This document shows, one piece after another, positions 9,309 through 17,831 of a DNA stretch of 64,000 bases (the stretch's first letter is position 1; every line of letters starts with the position of its first letter). Location: positions 62,001-126,000 of the forward strand of contig NZ_JAQSDR010000032.1 in the NCBI RefSeq assembly GCF_029946005.1. The letters run 5' to 3'. Source of the stretch: Aquabacterium sp. Lineage in GTDB: Bacteria; Pseudomonadota; Gammaproteobacteria; Burkholderiales; Burkholderiaceae_C. The notes beneath the pieces were generated by a model. That model was not told the origin of the DNA, made no database searches, and was given only the letters and a program-made list of their open reading frames with translations. Position numbers and translations under genes: made by a program.

Positions 9309-10637
9309 ATGATGTCCAGCATCGATCAGACCTACCACGAGCCTTCGTTGCAGCCCCAGCAGGGTGGCGTTGCCCCCGGCCACTCCGCCATTGCGCCGGG
9401 TGAAATTGCCATTGGCGTGGTCATCGGCCGGGCTTCTGAATATTTCGACTTCTTTGTTTACGGCATAGCCTCGGTGCTGGTGTTCCCCGCTGTGTTTTTC
9501 CCGTCCAGCGATCGCCTGTCGGGCATCTTGTGGGCCTTTGTCATCTTTTCGTTCGCCTTCATCGCGCGTCCGTTCGGCACGGCCTTGTTCATGGGCATTC
9601 AGCGTCGCTGGGGTCGCGGTACCAAGCTGACGGCGGCCTTGTTCCTGCTGGGCATCTCGACCGCCGGCATGGCGTTCCTGCCGGGGTACGCCGTGCTGGG
9701 GTTCCAGTCGATCGTGCTGCTTTCAATCTTCCGCTTCTTGCAGGGCATCGCCCTGGGCGGTTCGTGGGATGGCCTGCCGTCCCTGCTGGCCCTGAACGCC
9801 CCGGAAAACCGCCGTGGCTGGTACGCCATGCTGGGCCAGTTGGGTGCGCCCATCGGTTTTGCGATTGCCAGTGGCCTGTTCCTGTTCCTGCACGCTAACC
9901 TGTCGTCCGCCGACTTCCTGGACTGGGGCTGGCGCTATCCTTTCTACGTCGCGTTTGCCATCAACGTGGTGGCGCTGTTCGCCCGTTTGCGCCTGGTGGT
10001 GACCGAGGAGTACACCCAGTTGCTCGAAGAGCGTGAACTGGAGCCCACCCGCGTGCTGGAGTTGCTGCGCACGCAAGGCCACAACATTTTCATTGGCGCC
10101 TTCGCCGGTTTGGCCAGTTATGCCTTGTTCCACCTGGTGACGGTGTTCCCGCTGTCGTGGATCGCCCTGGGCAACACGCAGTCCGTCAACGATGTGCTGG
10201 TCGTCCAGATCATTGGCGCCGGGATTGCGGTCTTGGGCATGATCGTGTCCGGCTTGATTGCCGACCGCATTGGTCGTCGTCAAACCTTGGGCCTGGCGGC
10301 CAGTTCCATCGCGGTGCTGAGCGGTTTTGCCCCCACGTTGATGAGCGGCGGCCCCGCCGCCCAGAATCTGTTCATCCTGATGGGTTTTGCCTTGCTGGGC
10401 TTGTCTTATGGCCAGTCGGCCGGTGCGGTGACATCCAACTTCTCGGCCAAGTACCGCTACGCCGGTGCGGCCTTGACCGCCGACTTTGCCTGGCTGGTGG
10501 GCGCTGCTTTCGCGCCGCTGGTGGCCTTGGGCTTGTCGGCCCATTTCGGACTGGGTTACCTCAGCCTGTACCTGCTGTCCGGCGCGCTGTGCACCTTGCT
10601 GGCCTTGCGCTTGAACCGGGCGCTGGGCAACGCCTGA
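9309..10637 (+). CDS. MFS transporter, metabolite:H+ symporter-like
   Basis: Twelve-helix major facilitator of 442 residues. The cytosolic loop motifs fit the MFS fold: FMGIQRRWGRGTKL between helices 2 and 3, RFLQGIALGGSWDG in helix 4, and SGLIADRIGRRQTLG in the second half. The GGSWDG variant and general spacing resemble the MHS (metabolite/H+ symporter) group. The substrate is unknown. It is divergent from cyoA and shares its upstream region. Two adjacent ATG codons (9309 and 9312) are possible starts. Confidence 0.82.
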   Translation: MMSSIDQTYHEPSLQPQQGGVAPGHSAIAPGEIAIGVVIGRASEYFDFFVYGIASVLVFPAVFFPSSDRLSGILWAFVIFSFAFIARPFGTALFMGIQRRWGRGTKLTAALFLLGISTAGMAFLPGYAVLGFQSIVLLSIFRFLQGIALGGSWDGLPSLLALNAPENRRGWYAMLGQLGAPIGFAIASGLFLFLHANLSSADFLDWGWRYPFYVAFAINVVALFARLRLVVTEEYTQLLEERELEPTRVLELLRTQGHNIFIGAFAGLASYALFHLVTVFPLSWIALGNTQSVNDVLVVQIIGAGIAVLGMIVSGLIADRIGRRQTLGLAASSIAVLSGFAPTLMSGGPAAQNLFILMGFALLGLSYGQSAGAVTSNFSAKYRYAGAALTADFAWLVGAAFAPLVALGLSAHFGLGYLSLYLLSGALCTLLALRLNRALGNA

Positions 10638-10769
10638 TCCAAGCTGGTAGTTGCGCTTTCCGTGCTGAAGTTGCACGCCCTGGTACTTAAAGGCTTCACC
10701 TTTCCGGGGGCGTGACCGATATCCCTAAGGCTCTGCCATGCGCGAGCGTTCAGTGGATAAGGAAGCCCC

Positions 10770-12728
10770 ATGGTCAACTCAGTTTTGAAGCAAAGTCGTC
10801 AGCGCCTGCTGATGGGTGTCTCGTTCGCGGGATTGGGCCTGTTGACGGCGTGCGGGGGCGGTGGTTCATCGGACTCGGCTGGGGCCTCAGGGGGCTCATC
10901 CGCCAGCAACACCTTGTCGGGCACGGTGGCCGTGGGTGCGCCCATGGCCGACGCCTTGGTGCGAATCCTGGACTCGGAGGGCAATGTGGTCAGCTCTGGG
11001 GTGAGCGTGGACGCCGCAGGTGCTTTCACTGGCGTGACGCTGACGGGCACGGGCCCTTACCGAATCGAGGCCTGTGGCCATGTGGGCGAGAACTACCGGT
11101 GTGTTTATTCGGTGTCGCAAGGGGCGGGCGTGGCCAATGTGACGCCCTTGACCACCGCCGCCGTGCTGCTGGCCACCGGTGACTCGCCGGAAGACCTGAT
11201 GGACGGCCCTGGCACCTCACTGGATGCCACCAGCATTGCTGCGGCCCAGACCACCTTGCGCACAGGTCTGGCGGGCATTCTGGCGGACGCTGGCGTGCCG
11301 TCCAACTTCGATTTCATCAGTGGCGATTTGAGCGCAGGCACGCGCACCGGTTACGACCGAGTGCTGGACTCTGTGGGCGTCACGACCGGCGAGGCCAATG
11401 CCCCCTTCGTGCAGATCACGCCGCGCTTGGGCACGGGCAATCTTTACCTGGAGTCCGGGCAAGCCGCGCAAGGCACCCTGACGGTGGACAGCCAGGCGGC
11501 CAATGTCTCGCTGACGGGCATCGAGACCCTGTTCCAGAACATGTCGTTGGCCATGGCGAACGACACAGCCTGTCGCGCCAATTTGCCAGGGCTGCTGGCC
11601 AGCACAGCCAGCATGAGTTTTGATGGGCCCAGTCCTGCGCAGGGTCCCAGCGATGTTGGCACGCTGATGTGCGATTTCATTGGCGCCAGCGATGAAGGGC
11701 CTGGTTTTGGTGTCTTGTTCGTGAGCCCGACTCTGGGGCGTTGCGACTTGTCGGGCACCGATCCCGTTTGCCGCGTGTCATTTGTGCTGAAGCTCCAGGA
11801 TGGCAGCCTGCAGTCCATTGGCGAAGAGATGGCGGTGGTTCGCGAAGGGCAGACCTGGAAGTTCAAGGGCGATGTGAACCCGATTGGCATCCACGCCAAT
11901 GCGGCTTTGCAGCGCACCCAAACCTTTGACAGCACGGGGGCCTTGGCCTACACCGAGCACTCGCGCGCTTTCCAGTTCGACATCCAGGCCATCAGTGGCC
12001 TGCAATGCGCCAAGGTTACTCAGAAGGATGCGAACGGTGCTGAAGTGCTGCTGGCTTACTACAAGCGCTACAGCGGTTCGCCACAGCGCCTGTCGGTCTG
12101 GCGCGATTCTTTCAGCAGCTTGCTGAGCGATCCGACGGATGCAGGCGGCCAGCTTCGGGGCAGCGACGATACCCAAATCCAGCTGCCCTCCGGCACGGGG
12201 GGCGATGCCGCCATCACCAACTTCTACCGTGGTGGCCGCACCGTGAAGGTCGCGCTTTACACCGATGCCAACTGCTCAAGCGCGATGGTGCTGGATGGCC
12301 GCAGCGAATTCGAGGTCGACATGATGGGCGTGCCGCCGCTGTCTGACCGGATCGAGAACTTCCCGTGGCCGATCCTGACCGACAGCACCGTGAGCAGCCT
12401 GCGCACACTTGCCCTGGCCACGGGGGAATCGACCACCTTCAATGCCAGCTGGACCTTTGCCCGCGGCTACACCGGCCTGGATTCAGCCTCTTTCTGCTCT
12501 GACCGTCAATGTGGAGACCAGTCGCCTGCCCAGATTGGCGAGGTCGGTTTTTCGGCGGCGGCCCGGTCGGTCGCCATCCCCTTGGCCAATCCTGGCAATG
12601 GCACCGCGGTGACCACCTCTGGCTTCAAGATGCTGGTGCTGTATGGCCGCACGGGCGAGGGCATGGGCGTGCAGAACAACTTTGTTCACTGCAGCGGCAC
12701 CATCGACGGCTTCGGCCAATGCCAGTGA
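10770..12728 (+). CDS. Large putative lipoprotein, function unknown
   Basis: Protein of 652 residues with a lipoprotein signal (LLTACGGGGSSDS; lipidated Cys near residue 28) followed by a Gly/Ser-rich linker. The next part (SGTVAVGAPMADALVRILDSEGNV) looks like a carboxypeptidase-regulatory or transthyretin-like beta-sandwich found in cell-surface proteins. Several Cys in the exported part could form disulfides. I recognise no enzyme motif. It stands alone on plus, 132 bases after the transporter, and ends against a convergent gene. Confidence 0.72.
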   Translation: MVNSVLKQSRQRLLMGVSFAGLGLLTACGGGGSSDSAGASGGSSASNTLSGTVAVGAPMADALVRILDSEGNVVSSGVSVDAAGAFTGVTLTGTGPYRIEACGHVGENYRCVYSVSQGAGVANVTPLTTAAVLLATGDSPEDLMDGPGTSLDATSIAAAQTTLRTGLAGILADAGVPSNFDFISGDLSAGTRTGYDRVLDSVGVTTGEANAPFVQITPRLGTGNLYLESGQAAQGTLTVDSQAANVSLTGIETLFQNMSLAMANDTACRANLPGLLASTASMSFDGPSPAQGPSDVGTLMCDFIGASDEGPGFGVLFVSPTLGRCDLSGTDPVCRVSFVLKLQDGSLQSIGEEMAVVREGQTWKFKGDVNPIGIHANAALQRTQTFDSTGALAYTEHSRAFQFDIQAISGLQCAKVTQKDANGAEVLLAYYKRYSGSPQRLSVWRDSFSSLLSDPTDAGGQLRGSDDTQIQLPSGTGGDAAITNFYRGGRTVKVALYTDANCSSAMVLDGRSEFEVDMMGVPPLSDRIENFPWPILTDSTVSSLRTLALATGESTTFNASWTFARGYTGLDSASFCSDRQCGDQSPAQIGEVGFSAAARSVAIPLANPGNGTAVTTSGFKMLVLYGRTGEGMGVQNNFVHCSGTIDGFGQCQ

Positions 12729-12737
12729 TTTCCAGGC

Positions 12738-12764
12738 CAGATCCGGCCCTCAGGGCTGGGTCTG
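12738..12764 (+). terminator. Candidate terminator hairpin after the lipoprotein gene
   Basis: A 12-base-pair stem with a three-base loop forms in plus-strand RNA: arm 12738-12749 pairs completely with 12753-12764, using two G-U pairs. On the minus strand those two pairs become mismatches, so the structure favours the plus transcript. There is no U-tract after it, so intrinsic termination is uncertain. It overlaps the last codon of the convergent DHH gene. Confidence 0.45.
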
Positions 12765-13667
12765 AAACGTCCCGGTCAGCAACTCGGGCAGGCGGTCAAC
12801 GCCCATCTTGAAGCCACAGGCCTGGGCGTGTCCGCCACCGCCCATCGACTCGGCCAGCGGGATGACGTTGTAGGGGCGCACCCCGCGCAGGCTGACCTTG
12901 ACGATGCCATCCTTGCTGTAATTCCACAGCAAGGCATAGGTGCCGCATTGAGTAGCGAGCAGGTCGCCCACTTCGCTGCTGAACACGCCAGGGCAGTTGA
13001 CCATCAAGCCGCTTTCGCCATTGAAGTTCACCGGCATGGCATTGCGGGCAATGTCATGGCACAGGCTCATGAACTTCTTGTTCATGGCGCCGCCACGCTC
13101 TCGGAAGGTGGCGCTTTGCGCGGGGCTGAAGGCCGCGATCTCGGCCCAGCGTGGGAATTCAAAGGGCTCCATGTCGAGCGCGGCCAGGAAGGCGGCGCTC
13201 TCCGGGTATTGCCAGGTCCAGATGTCGCGGTCTTCCACGAATCGGACCAGGTCGGGGATGGGTTGGTTGCGCTGGAAGAACTGCCAGGCGAGTTTGGCGC
13301 CCGACTGTGTCATGTCGAAGTGAACGATGCCGCAGCGGCATTGGAACGTGCCCAGCTTGTCGGCGGCGCTTTTGTGGTGGTCCAGCATGACCAGTTTGGA
13401 CGCGACATCGTCGATGCCCTGCAGGATCTCGGCCGAAAACGAAAAGTCCAGGATGTAGACCGGGCGTCCCGTCAGGACGGGCAACTCAGACACCTGCTGA
13501 ACCTTGCCGTGCGCCAGGCCCAGGTATTCGCCCCGTCCTTCAAAGAACAGCCAGGCGGCCAGGGCGGCGGCGAAGCCGTCGGCGCACTTGTCGTGGTAGA
13601 TCACCAGCGGATTGGCCTCGCTGGGGTCGGGTTGGATGGCGAGGCTGGTGAAAAGTCCGTTGGTCAT
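12750..13667 (-). CDS. DHH/DHHA1 family phosphoesterase
   Basis: Predicted metal-dependent phosphoesterase of 305 residues. The DHH domain shows HDKCADGFAAA near the N-terminus, LDFSFS, and the name-giving LDHHKSA around residues 95-101. The C-terminal DHHA1 substrate-binding domain ends with GGGGHAQACGF. Relatives cleave nanoRNA, pAp or cyclic dinucleotides; which applies here cannot be told. The next gene is a diguanylate cyclase on the opposite strand, so a cyclic-nucleotide link is possible but speculative. Confidence 0.8.
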   Translation of the reverse strand: MTNGLFTSLAIQPDPSEANPLVIYHDKCADGFAAALAAWLFFEGRGEYLGLAHGKVQQVSELPVLTGRPVYILDFSFSAEILQGIDDVASKLVMLDHHKSAADKLGTFQCRCGIVHFDMTQSGAKLAWQFFQRNQPIPDLVRFVEDRDIWTWQYPESAAFLAALDMEPFEFPRWAEIAAFSPAQSATFRERGGAMNKKFMSLCHDIARNAMPVNFNGESGLMVNCPGVFSSEVGDLLATQCGTYALLWNYSKDGIVKVSLRGVRPYNVIPLAESMGGGGHAQACGFKMGVDRLPELLTGTFQTQP

Positions 13668-13766
13668 GGTGGCGATGTGGGCTGAAAGTGTGCGATGTGC
13701 CGATGCTAAGGGCTAGTTGGCGACAGGGGTACTCAAGTGGGGCGTTCATGTGACGAAATCACCCGA

Positions 13767-15488
13767 ATGGACCCGACCTCACCCTCCATCGCCATGTCCC
13801 CCGCTGCCCACCATGGTCGCGTGACGATCAACACGGGCACCTGGGGCGTCTGGCTGCTCGGCAACCATTGGAAGCAGCGCGTGCGCATCCTGCGTTGCCT
13901 GGGTGGGGGCCTTGTTTACCTGCTGGTGTGCCTGTTGATGAACTGGGTGGCGAGCCATGGTTACTTGCCGACGGGCCCGGTGCTGGCCATCAGCGGCGCC
14001 ATTGCCGTGAACGTGGTGGTGTTCTATGCCCTGCTGCGCAGCAACATGAACCTGCGCTTTCGGGATGCTTCGCTGACCATGCCGCAGATGGTGATGGCGG
14101 TGACCTACGCCTCTTGGGTTTACACCATGGGTGGGCCTGCCCGCGATGTGTTGTTGTTGATTCTGGTGCCCTTGTTGCTTTACGGATTCCGCTACCTGCG
14201 CCCTTTGCAGGTGCGCCTGCTCAGCGCCTACGTGATCGCAGTCATGGGCGCCGCCATGGCCTGGCTGCTGCATGCCCATCCTCACACCTATGACATGGCC
14301 CAGGAGTTGTTGCGCTTCATGTTGCTCGCCGTGATTGGCGTGACCTTGTCGCAGTTCACCAAGAACGACGGCGAAGAGACCTCCGGTTTCCTGCAGACCT
14401 TGATGCGCCTGGTGTTCTCCAGCGACCCGAAGCAGCGCCTGCGCATCCAGCGTTACATGGTGGCGGCGGCGAACTTTGTGATCTGCACGGTGGTGCTGGC
14501 CTACTCGGTCAGCGTGGGGACTGTGAACGAGACCGCGGGCTGGGCGCTGGGTTCCTACATGATGGGCAGTTGCCTGTTGTTCTACACCTTGTTGCGCAGT
14601 GGGTTCAACCTGCGCTTTGCCGACCCGTCGCTGACCTTGCCTCAGATCATGGTGGCCATCACCTGTGTGGTGGGCGCCTATGCCATCCTGGAAGAATCCC
14701 GCGGCGCCAGTTTGATGCTGCTGGCGCTGGTGCTGGTCTTTGGCTTGTTCAACCTGACGGCGTCGCAAGCCCGGTCGGCGGCATTTTTCGCCCTCGTGGC
14801 ACAGGGCCTGACCATGCTGGCCATGAACGCTTTCGAACCTGGGCGTTACCCCGTTCGTCAGGAATTGATCCACTTCCTGTTCGCCTGCACCACCTTGCCC
14901 ACGATCTCGCTGCTGGCGGGCCAACTCAGCGATCTGCGATCCCGCCTGCGGGAGCGTAAGAATGAGCTGGCCATCGCGGTGGAGCGCATCCAGACCCTGG
15001 CCACGCGCGACGAATTGACCGGCTTGTTCAACCGCCGTCACATGGTGGAAACGTTGGCCTTGCAGAAAAAATTCAGCGACCGGGGCGGGCGCGTATTCTG
15101 CATCGGCATCCTGGACATCGACCATTTCAAGCGCGTGAACGACACGCATGGACATGGCGCGGGCGACGAGGTGCTGCGCAACTTTGCCCACAGCGTGCAG
15201 CATGAGCTGCGCGAGTCCGACGTCATCGCCCGTTGGGGTGGCGAGGAGTTTTTGCTGATGTTGACCGAGTGCCGCGTGGGCCAGGCGGACGCGATGATGG
15301 AGCGGGTCCGCGAGGTGGTGAACAGCAAGCTGATGTGCCCCGAGCATCCGGAGTTGCACATCCGTTTTTCAGCCGGTTTGGCCGAGCAACGCTTTGACGA
15401 AGAGGTGGCCGACACCATCGAGCGTGCCGACCAAGCCCTCTACCGCGCCAAGCGCGCAGGCCGCAATCGCACGGTGTTGGCCAGCTGA
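13767..15488 (+). CDS. Diguanylate cyclase with a duplicated membrane sensor domain
   Basis: Membrane diguanylate cyclase, 573 residues from ATG 13767 (ATG 13794 is an alternative; neither has a clear ribosome site). The C-terminal GGDEF domain carries RWGGEEF at about 491-495 with an intact inhibitory I-site RESD five residues before it, so c-di-GMP synthesis with product inhibition is expected. The N-terminal half consists of two similar multi-helix units. The stretch LLRSNMNLRFRDASLTMPQ (from residue 89) recurs as LLRSGFNLRFADPSLTLPQ (from residue 275), 186 residues later. I do not recognise the sensor as a named MASE domain. Confidence 0.88.
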   Translation: MDPTSPSIAMSPAAHHGRVTINTGTWGVWLLGNHWKQRVRILRCLGGGLVYLLVCLLMNWVASHGYLPTGPVLAISGAIAVNVVVFYALLRSNMNLRFRDASLTMPQMVMAVTYASWVYTMGGPARDVLLLILVPLLLYGFRYLRPLQVRLLSAYVIAVMGAAMAWLLHAHPHTYDMAQELLRFMLLAVIGVTLSQFTKNDGEETSGFLQTLMRLVFSSDPKQRLRIQRYMVAAANFVICTVVLAYSVSVGTVNETAGWALGSYMMGSCLLFYTLLRSGFNLRFADPSLTLPQIMVAITCVVGAYAILEESRGASLMLLALVLVFGLFNLTASQARSAAFFALVAQGLTMLAMNAFEPGRYPVRQELIHFLFACTTLPTISLLAGQLSDLRSRLRERKNELAIAVERIQTLATRDELTGLFNRRHMVETLALQKKFSDRGGRVFCIGILDIDHFKRVNDTHGHGAGDEVLRNFAHSVQHELRESDVIARWGGEEFLLMLTECRVGQADAMMERVREVVNSKLMCPEHPELHIRFSAGLAEQRFDEEVADTIERADQALYRAKRAGRNRTVLAS

Positions 15489-15504
15489 CCGACGGCAGGA
15501 ACGC

Positions 15505-16554
15505 TCACCAGTCGTCCTCGTTCACCATGGGACGGCCTTGCTGGCTGTCCTGCATCAGTTCGATCTGCTGGCGCAAGAGTTGCGATTGCTCGCTCCAGTA
15601 AGCCGAGGTGCCAAACCACGCGAAGGCCGCCGGGAAGGCCGGATCGGCCCAACGCCGGGCCAGCCAGGCGCTGTGGTGGATGATGCGCAGGGTGCGCAAG
15701 GGCTCGATCAGCGTCAGTTCGCGCCAGTCGAAATCGGCGAATGACTCGTAGCCTGACAGCAGTGAATGCAGTTGCAGCTGGCGTTCCTGGTGGTCGCCGC
15801 TGAGCAGCATCCACAGGTCTTGCACGGCGGGGCCCATGCAGGCATCGTCCAGGTCCACGAAGTGCGGGCCCTCGGGTGTCCACAGCACATTGCCGACGTG
15901 GCAGTCGCCATGCAGGCGGCGCAAGCGCAAGCCATCGATGCGGTCAAAGGCGGCCTGGGCCAGATCCAGCGCCTGGTCGGCCACCGACAGCCACACGGCG
16001 CGTTGGTCGTCGGTGACCACCTGGTTCTGGACCAGCCAGTCACGTGCGGCGCGGCCGGTGGTGTCCACGCTCAAGGTGGTGCGGTGCTTGAACTTTTTGG
16101 CGGCGCCCACAGTGTGCAGGCGGGCCAGGAAGCGGCCCAAGCGCTCAAGAACGGCGGGGTCTTCCAACTCGGGTGAGCGGCCCCCTTTGCGCGGGGTGAC
16201 GGCCAATCGGATGTCGCCCAGCAAGCCCAGGGTGGCGGGCTGCCCGATGCAACGCACGGCAGGGTCGACCTCCAGGTCGGCCATCAGCGGCAGGGGCGCC
16301 ACGGCGGGCACCTCGGCGTCCATCAGCTCTTGCGCGAAGGCGTGCTCTTCCAGGATCTGGGCGTCGGTCCAGCGGCCTGCGCGGTAGAACTTGGCGATGA
16401 CGTAGCCAGCGTCTTCCAGGCCGATCTGAAAGACGCGGTTCTCGTAGGAGTTGAGCTGCAGCAGGCGGCCGTCGCTGAAGACGCCGACGGCTTGCAGGGC
16501 GTGCAGGACCGCGTCGGGGGTGAGGTTGGCGTAGGGGGTGTCCGATGAGCTCAT
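15505..16554 (-). CDS. srkA: Stress response serine/threonine protein kinase (YihE/SrkA)
   Basis: Choline/aminoglycoside-kinase-fold protein of 349 residues, close to the length of E. coli SrkA. Family features are SYENRVFQIG near the N-terminus, the catalytic loop LHGDCHVGNVLW around residue 215, and the metal-binding FVDLDDACMGP. SrkA kinases are thought to counter stress-induced killing. It converges with the diguanylate cyclase gene with only 16 bases between stops. Confidence 0.87.
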   Translation of the reverse strand: MSSSDTPYANLTPDAVLHALQAVGVFSDGRLLQLNSYENRVFQIGLEDAGYVIAKFYRAGRWTDAQILEEHAFAQELMDAEVPAVAPLPLMADLEVDPAVRCIGQPATLGLLGDIRLAVTPRKGGRSPELEDPAVLERLGRFLARLHTVGAAKKFKHRTTLSVDTTGRAARDWLVQNQVVTDDQRAVWLSVADQALDLAQAAFDRIDGLRLRRLHGDCHVGNVLWTPEGPHFVDLDDACMGPAVQDLWMLLSGDHQERQLQLHSLLSGYESFADFDWRELTLIEPLRTLRIIHHSAWLARRWADPAFPAAFAWFGTSAYWSEQSQLLRQQIELMQDSQQGRPMVNEDDW

Positions 16555-16601
16555 CCCGCATCTTACGAGCCCCTGGCCCGAAGGATGCGGGCTGTTCAGA
16601 A

Positions 16602-17810
16602 TCAGTCGAGCTGTGAGCCTGCGCTCATGGCGCGCAGCATGGCGCTGTTGATGTCGCTAAAGCTCATCATCAGGGCGTCGGCGCCTTCGCGGATCTCGCC
16701 CAGGGTCTGGCCTTCCATGGCCTTGACCAGGTTGACGTAGGGCGCGTAGGGGCCCGTGCCATCAACCAGCACTTGGTACACGCGCTCAGGCACCGGGATG
16801 GTCTTGAGCAGTTCACTGAAAGGCTGGCGGAACATGCGGTCCAACAGAGAGAAAACGCCGCAGATGAACAACTCGTTGCGAAGTTCGTCGTCGCCATGGC
16901 CGCGTGACAGTTCTTCCATCAGCAGGCCACGGCGCACGGCGGCGAACATCACCGGCCGCATGTTGGGGTCTTTGCTGGCGGTGGCCAGCAGCAAGGCCAG
17001 CCAGCGTTTGAGGCGCTGGTAGCCCAGGATCATGATGGCGTGGCGGAAGGAGCTGATCTCGACCGACAAGCCAAAGGCGGGCGAGTTGATGAAGCGCATC
17101 AGCTTGTAGGCCAGGGGCGGGTCGCGCTTGAGGGTTCTTTCCAGGTCTTCGATGTCGGCCTGTTTGTGGACCTGGTCGATGAGCAGCACGATGACCTGCA
17201 GGGCGGGTTGGTCGGTGGGGCGGGTGGAGACCTCGATGGCGTCGTCGATGGGCCAGCCCAGCACGGCGGTGGCGCCACGGCGGAAGGCGTTTTCCATGGC
17301 CTCGACGGTGCGGATGCCCGATTGCACATGCCCGATGGTGCGGATCACGCCTTCGGGGCTGGCGTTGCTGATGCCGGTGTGCGGATCGACGCGGCGGTCG
17401 TCGTCGTAGTCGATGATGGAGTACTTGAAGCAGGGCAGCACTTCGCGTGGTAACTCACGCAAGGGGCGGCCCTTGAGCAGCAACAAGTTGCCGTTGGCGT
17501 GCAAGGTGCAGATGGGGCCCACGTTGTCGGCCTCGCAGGCCATGAAGGAGGGGATCTCCACCAGGATGTGCGTGGCCGGTTGTGCAGCGATGAGGTCGTG
17601 CAGCAGGCTTTCGCTGAGCACGTTCAGCCAGATCTGTGGGCCGCCGACAGGCCAGGCTTCACCGACCGCGGCCAGCAGGGACGCCGAGTCGAGTTCGCCG
17701 CCCTGGTTGACGGGGAACACGGTCAAACGCGTGGCGGTGACGCTGCGGTTGCGGTCGATGACCGGGCAGTAGGCCAGGGCGATCTGGCCGAGGATAGGGT
17801 GGTCTGTCAT
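16602..17810 (-). CDS. HDOD protein with degenerate EAL-like N-terminus
   Basis: Signalling protein of 402 residues with YuxH-like architecture. The N-terminal half follows an EAL fold outline (ALAYCPVIDRNRSV, ILVEIPSF, FKYSIIDYDDD, GATAVLGWPID) but the catalytic E-A-L motif and metal ligands are not recognisable, so it should not hydrolyse c-di-GMP. The C-terminal HDOD domain includes LKRDPPLAYKLMRFINSPAFG and the AIMILGYQRLKRWL segment. It follows flgL on the same strand after 21 bases, suggesting co-transcription with the flagellar operon, but a role in motility is inference. Confidence 0.8.
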   Translation of the reverse strand: MTDHPILGQIALAYCPVIDRNRSVTATRLTVFPVNQGGELDSASLLAAVGEAWPVGGPQIWLNVLSESLLHDLIAAQPATHILVEIPSFMACEADNVGPICTLHANGNLLLLKGRPLRELPREVLPCFKYSIIDYDDDRRVDPHTGISNASPEGVIRTIGHVQSGIRTVEAMENAFRRGATAVLGWPIDDAIEVSTRPTDQPALQVIVLLIDQVHKQADIEDLERTLKRDPPLAYKLMRFINSPAFGLSVEISSFRHAIMILGYQRLKRWLALLLATASKDPNMRPVMFAAVRRGLLMEELSRGHGDDELRNELFICGVFSLLDRMFRQPFSELLKTIPVPERVYQVLVDGTGPYAPYVNLVKAMEGQTLGEIREGADALMMSFSDINSAMLRAMSAGSQLD

Positions 17811-17831
17811 GGGCAGTGAGTCCCTTGTGGG

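Noticed and set aside
9152-9403. 83-codon plus-strand frame in the cyoA/MFS divergent gap
   Set aside because: Overlaps the MFS start in another frame, lacks a ribosome site and any recognisable motif; the gap is better explained as promoters.
10688-10710. Small hairpin after the MFS gene (AAAGG and CCTTT)
   Set aside because: Five-base stem without a T-tract; too weak to call a terminator.
13779-15359. Minus-strand open frame of 526 codons opposite the diguanylate cyclase
   Set aside because: Shadow frame rich in His and Gln; the plus-strand frame has an intact GGDEF domain.
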